From the NCBI GenBank assembly GCA_905250025.1, contig CAJNOJ010000254.1, positions 1 to 64,000 of the forward strand: a stretch of 64,000 nucleotides of DNA, written 5' to 3'. The first letter of the stretch is position 1. The number at the start of each line of letters is the position of its first letter. Under the pieces are notes generated by a model that made no database searches, had not been told where the DNA came from, and saw nothing but the letters and a program-made list of their open reading frames with translations. The position numbers were made by a program, and so were the translations under genes. Source of the DNA: Adineta ricciae. Its lineage: Eukaryota; Rotifera; Eurotatoria; Adinetida; Adinetidae. This document shows positions 60,348 to 64,000 of the stretch, piece by piece.

Positions 60348-61222
60348 ATGTCACCATTGGAAACAGTACACCCAGTTACAACGATAGACAGCTACTACAT
60401 GCTCTCTACAACTACAATTCATCTCTTCATTGAGACAATTTGCAACATGTTGAAATTTGACATTTTCGGTTGGGAACGTAGATTTTGCGGAAATCGATGT
60501 GATTATTATTTAAAAATCAGTTCAATCACTGATATGGGCGTTTCACTTGTTTTTTTTTTCATCTAACACTGCGGGCTCTATCTTAAATGTAAATTTGTTA
60601 GGACTGATGTAGTTGGATGTGGTGTAAGATACAATTGATGTTCATATACACTTGTGCTTTATATTCTATTTTCACAATGTGTTGCATTGCTCTTGATCAA
60701 TACCTATCCACAAATCATCGATAAACGAGCACTATTGAGTGAGCTCAGCGTTTACTCTGGTATAGGAGGATGTAGCATTTACAATCCTATTGCACAAGTC
60801 TATTTTACATATTTTTATTATCCAATACTGAGTGGCATTCTTCCAATCATAGTCAGTGGTACATTTAGTTTGTTGGCCTATCAAAATGTTCGTCGAATTA
60901 TTCGAAGACAAATTCCAGTAGAACAATCTGTTCATTATTTATCAGGCACAGTTGTGGTCTCGGTACTGTACACGAATTATAGCGTAAGTTATTTTAATTA
61001 ACTAGCTTATATGATATCTTGAATTTCGTAGACTAGTTTTCATATATTTCCACTTGTTTTATCACGGTTTCGGCACCAGGTAAAACATTTTATCACAAAA
61101 AAAGTGTTAGCACCAATTAAAATAAATCTGTTGTGGAAGAACACTCGCACAGATGAACAAACAAACAAATTTCACCAGGGACTAAACGTGTCGCTATGTC
61201 CATCGTCGAATCTGTATGAATG
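60348..61222 (+). pseudogene. Receptor (DQY family) pseudogene 4
   Basis: Damaged paralogue of the 57108 gene: MSPLETVHPVTTIDSYY at the start, a degraded TM1-2 with frame breaks, FIYTCALYSIFTMCCIALDQYLSTNHR then a stop, loss of TM4, a near-perfect GGCSIYNPIAQVYFTYFYY to RRIIRRQIPV block, loss of TM6, and the remains of TM7 and exon 2. The well-preserved blocks are almost identical in DNA to 57415-57480 and 57585-57745, while the flanking parts are strongly diverged. Confidence 0.85.
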
Positions 61223-61831
61223 ATTACATTGAACATTATTTTTCATGTTCTTAACCCTATTACTCCCAACCTGTATAATTTTAGACTCACATAGTAGTGA
61301 ATGTAACTACGCCAGGAATTTGTTTTGAGTTTGCATATTTTACAGAAAGTTTGTAAGTGAGATTGGCGGTACTGCTATGAGTCCGGGTCACCGTAGGATA
61401 TTTTTGAGGGTGTGGGTGCGAAGCGGCTGTGTCAGGTAGCGGTCTTCAGGGTAGAAAAATACGAAGTTTTTAAAATATAGGGGCGGTTTTCAGATAAGAT
61501 AGACAATCATATCCGAATATCCTGTAAAATAGCTTATTTATGTGCATAAAAAATGGGAAACGAGGGGTGGTGGTACAAAGGTTAATTAATTGCCAAATAA
61601 AACTTCCGACTCGATAACGATTATTTTTTCTGGCCACTGTCATTCATATCATGGTAATCATTAAATACATACTTCTACGCCCGGAAACATGTCGATAAAG
61701 TCATTGTTTCATATTTATTCATACTTTAAAATATTATTTTGTTCTTCTCTCTTATTCCATTCTGAAACAGTTAGATTAAATCTGTGGAACATTTCTTTCA
61801 TCTATCTGCACTCAAACGCGCGGGACAAATT
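61223..61831. other. Intergenic with short G-rich stretch
   Basis: Plain flank. The segment about 61370-61490 is G-rich on the plus strand (GAGGGTGTGGGTGCG, GGGGCGG), unusual for the neighbourhood, but no gene or known element was recognised. Confidence 0.4.
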
Positions 61832-62882
61832 ATGTCCTCAAAGCCGATTATTTACCAGATTGAAAATCTAACGAAAAACTATACATTTTACAGCAGTATA
61901 ATTAATTTAATTCTTGGAAGTATCAGTAATATTCTCATTATTTTAATACTTTCAACTACAAGGACATGTCGAAAGAATCATTGCATATTTTATTTAATCG
62001 TTGGATCGATTACTGATATCGGTTTAATTTTTGCATATCTTCCATTTAAAATTGCTGGTGAAATATTCGGAGAAAGTCCAGTCAATGCTTCAACTATTTG
62101 GTGTAAAGTTCAACTAACCGTTTGTTCAATATTGGCTTTGTGTTCACTTATCACAACATGTTTTCTTGCTTTTGACCAGTACCTATCGACTAATCCACGA
62201 CAACAATGGAAAGCAATGAGTACACTTCGCTTAGCACATCGTTTGACTTTCTTCAATGTTTGTTTTTCAATCTCACATAATATTGTTTTCATTATATTCG
62301 CTGAAAACGGTAAATTCGGATGTGCCATTTACAACCCGGTCGTGAAAACGTACTTCAAAGTGTTCTTTTATCCTATTTTCATTATCATTCTTCCTTTGAC
62401 GTTCATCGGCTTACTTGGTCTTTTGGTTTATCGAAACATTCAATGGCATATGCGACGACGAATGATAGTGATGCGTCGTCGACTCGATCGTCAAATGTCA
62501 GTCATCGTTCTTGCACGAGTGCTGTCTATTGCCATACTGGGCTCTCCATTTCTTTGCACAACTCTATATGAAATCAATTTGAATGATAACGAAGAAAATG
62601 AAAACAAACTGGCGATCTATCAGTTAGCGTCCGCGATATCGTATTCATTGTTGTATGCCAGCTATTCCGTAAGTCATGAAAACTGTTCTCAGTGTAGATT
62701 ATTTCATCATTGTTTCTTTTCAGAGTAATTTATATATATATTTGTTTATTTCGCCGCGATTTCGTCATCAAACGAGACAATTCTTTAACAAGAGATGTTG
62801 TCCTAAGTTCAACAGACATCATCGTATTGAACCGGATATTCGTCTTGCAGTTGCGCCTCTCATCGAAGCAATCTCATCATAG
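61832..62882 (+). CDS. Rhodopsin-like receptor, DQY family
   Basis: Exons 61832..62668 (837 nt) and 62724..62882, 55-bp intron after TM7, 331 aa. Marks: GSISNILIILIL (TM1), TCRKNHCIFYLIVGSITD, WCKVQLTVCSILALCS, LAFDQYLSTNPRQQWKAMSTLRLAHR, FFYPIFIIILP, YRNIQWHMRRRMIVMRRRLDRQMS, and the tail PRFRHQTRQFFNKRCCPK. It is the most divergent intact member of the plus-strand array. Receptor homology starts at the ATG at 61832; an earlier in-frame ATG at 61784 is less likely. Confidence 0.88.
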
Positions 62883-63424
62883 TTTTACACATTATTTCGA
62901 GCTCTAGCTCGATTTTGTGATAGTTGTGTTTTTCTCATTTATTATATTTATTTAAGATATGAAACAAATTGTATTAATCTCGTCTTTAAACGGATATATC
63001 GAATATTGACTTTAGGATAATCTCGCTTCCTTGTTCTGCTACGGCAAAGTTGAGTAACAAGTAAGCTCAAACTCGATCTGACGTATAAAAGCACTTGACT
63101 AATTGTATCTAGGAGTCTAAAATGTTTGCAGAAAGGAATTTTCAGATAGACACTGACCTCTGTCATACCTGTCGTTGAATGGGTGTTACAGTCTATCCAT
63201 TTGCATTCGATTGTATTTTGTAGGTATACGAAGATCTTAAATATCTAGAAGATAATGAGCCTAAAATTCAATTAATTTTTGTTGTAAACTAATACAGAAT
63301 ATCTATATCGTCCCGCTTATCAGCGAATGATGTGCATAAAAAATAAGAGTATACTTGAAATACCTTGTTCTTTTTTGTTTTGTAAAGGATTGAGATAATG
63401 ATTTCTATTGTGTTAGAATTGATA
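62883..63424. other. Intergenic, nothing recognised
   Basis: Flank between the last receptor gene and the sedoheptulokinase gene. No supportable gene. Confidence 0.4.
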
Positions 63425-63445
63425 ACCTATCTTATTCTATTTTAG
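63425..63445 (+). promoter_or_regulatory. Splice acceptor directly before SHPK ATG
   Basis: TTATTCTATTTTAG ends exactly at the start codon (63446). It is either the acceptor of a 5'UTR or short-exon intron, or a spliced-leader site. Confidence 0.45.
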
Positions 63446-64000
63446 ATGTTTTCTGTCGGTCTAGATATCGGAACAACATCTTGTAAAATATGTGTTGTTT
63501 CGTGCGATGCACAACATTCAGTTCTATTCACGGAACAACTTCCTCATCATGCTCATATTGTTCAGAAAGAATTTCCTTCGTACGATGAACAATCCCCTGT
63601 AAAAATTCTTGATATTGTGAATGAACTTTTCAAAAAATCGACTTATTTGAAAGACGATTCATCGATAAAATCAATTCAAATTTGTGGTCAAATGCATGGT
63701 TTGATTCTTTGGTCATCGAAATCACCGCGTACGATTGTTTCTTCTCTTGTTACTTGGCAAGATCAACGATGTTCAACCGAATTTCTCTCATCACTCGGAT
63801 CAATGTTAACACATTTACGAACTGGTTACGGTTTAGCAACTTTATTATGGCTAATGGAACAACAAAAAGGCAAAGACGACGATTTATTGAAATATGATCG
63901 AGCAGGAACTATTGCAGATTATGTTGCAACGATTTTCTGCGATGATGAAGTAACAGATCAATCACAAATATCAACTCAGATGGCCACTAGTTGGGGTGCA
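63446..64000 (+). CDS. SHPK: Sedoheptulokinase (FGGY family), 5' part
   Basis: The first 185 codons are open to the end of the window; the gene continues beyond it. The FGGY N-terminal ATPase motif GLDIGTTSCK is at residues 5-14, followed by ICGQMHG near 80, SLVTWQDQRCSTEFLSSL near 105, TGYGLATLLWL and AGTIADYVATIFC. The last three blocks match human SHPK (LVTWQDGRCSSEFLASL, TGFGCATIFWLL, AGTIHDYVVAMLC) better than xylulokinase or glycerol kinase. SHPK phosphorylates sedoheptulose to the 7-phosphate, feeding the pentose phosphate pathway. No intron occurs in the visible part. Confidence 0.9.
   Translation, partial: MFSVGLDIGTTSCKICVVSCDAQHSVLFTEQLPHHAHIVQKEFPSYDEQSPVKILDIVNELFKKSTYLKDDSSIKSIQICGQMHGLILWSSKSPRTIVSSLVTWQDQRCSTEFLSSLGSMLTHLRTGYGLATLLWLMEQQKGKDDDLLKYDRAGTIADYVATIFCDDEVTDQSQISTQMATSWGA

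Noticed and set aside
1-64000. CRISPR arrays, tRNA genes, virus-like elements
   Set aside because: I looked for regularly spaced short repeats, tRNA-like B boxes with cloverleaf partners, and capsid, integrase or reverse-transcriptase motifs, and saw none that could be supported.

Overview
The window reads as nuclear DNA of a bdelloid rotifer (Adineta/Rotaria-type). The evidence is many very short GT-AG introns (about 45-60 bp) in AT-rich, gene-dense DNA, together with protein families typical of bdelloids: an F-box/repeat protein of the large bdelloid family, an ADP-ribosyltransferase fused to kinesin-light-chain-like TPRs, a family of rhodopsin-like receptors with a DQY/DQF box, and a DYW-type PPR pseudogene. 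Species assignment is inference. All exon structures below were spliced by hand from the sequence and the phases were checked; no transcript data were available.

Layout. 1-6.2 kb is non-coding and consists of a >2.3 kb direct duplication (1-2306 and 3891-6208) with a 177-bp inverted piece at the end of the first copy. 7-10.4 kb holds an F-box gene and a divergent SAM-methyltransferase. 10.5-16.4 kb on the minus strand carries a PRC1/MAP65 spindle-midzone gene (11 exons), a small secreted protein and a taxilin (9 exons). 16.9-19.1 kb is a decayed PPR-DYW gene interrupted by an insert. 19.2-20.1 kb is a single-pass membrane protein. 20.2-28.1 kb is repeat-rich, with three members of one dispersed repeat family, a 5S rRNA gene and the ART-TPR gene.

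28.1-35 kb is a compact minus-strand series: a partial CCS duplicate (dead), CCS-like, LIN7, IER3IP1/Yos1 and exocyst SEC8. Gaps are as short as 55 bp and splice acceptors sit right before several start codons, which suggests a polycistronic, spliced-leader-processed unit. 36-37 kb is a first receptor gene. 38-42.9 kb holds a secreted glycosidase-like protein, a long disordered protein and a p24/TMED cargo receptor. 42.9-44 kb is an MNX-class homeobox gene. 44.5-47.6 kb has two small unknown genes separated by two copies of a ~0.6 kb repeat.

48-62.9 kb is a plus-strand array of the same receptor family: four intact genes and four pseudogenes, with signs of gene conversion. The window ends inside a sedoheptulokinase gene. 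The core genes (PRC1, taxilin, SEC8, IER3IP1, LIN7, TMED, MNX, SHPK) are ordinary animal genes; the accessory content is the repeats, the receptor array, the ART-TPR gene and the PPR relic. No virus-like element was recognised.
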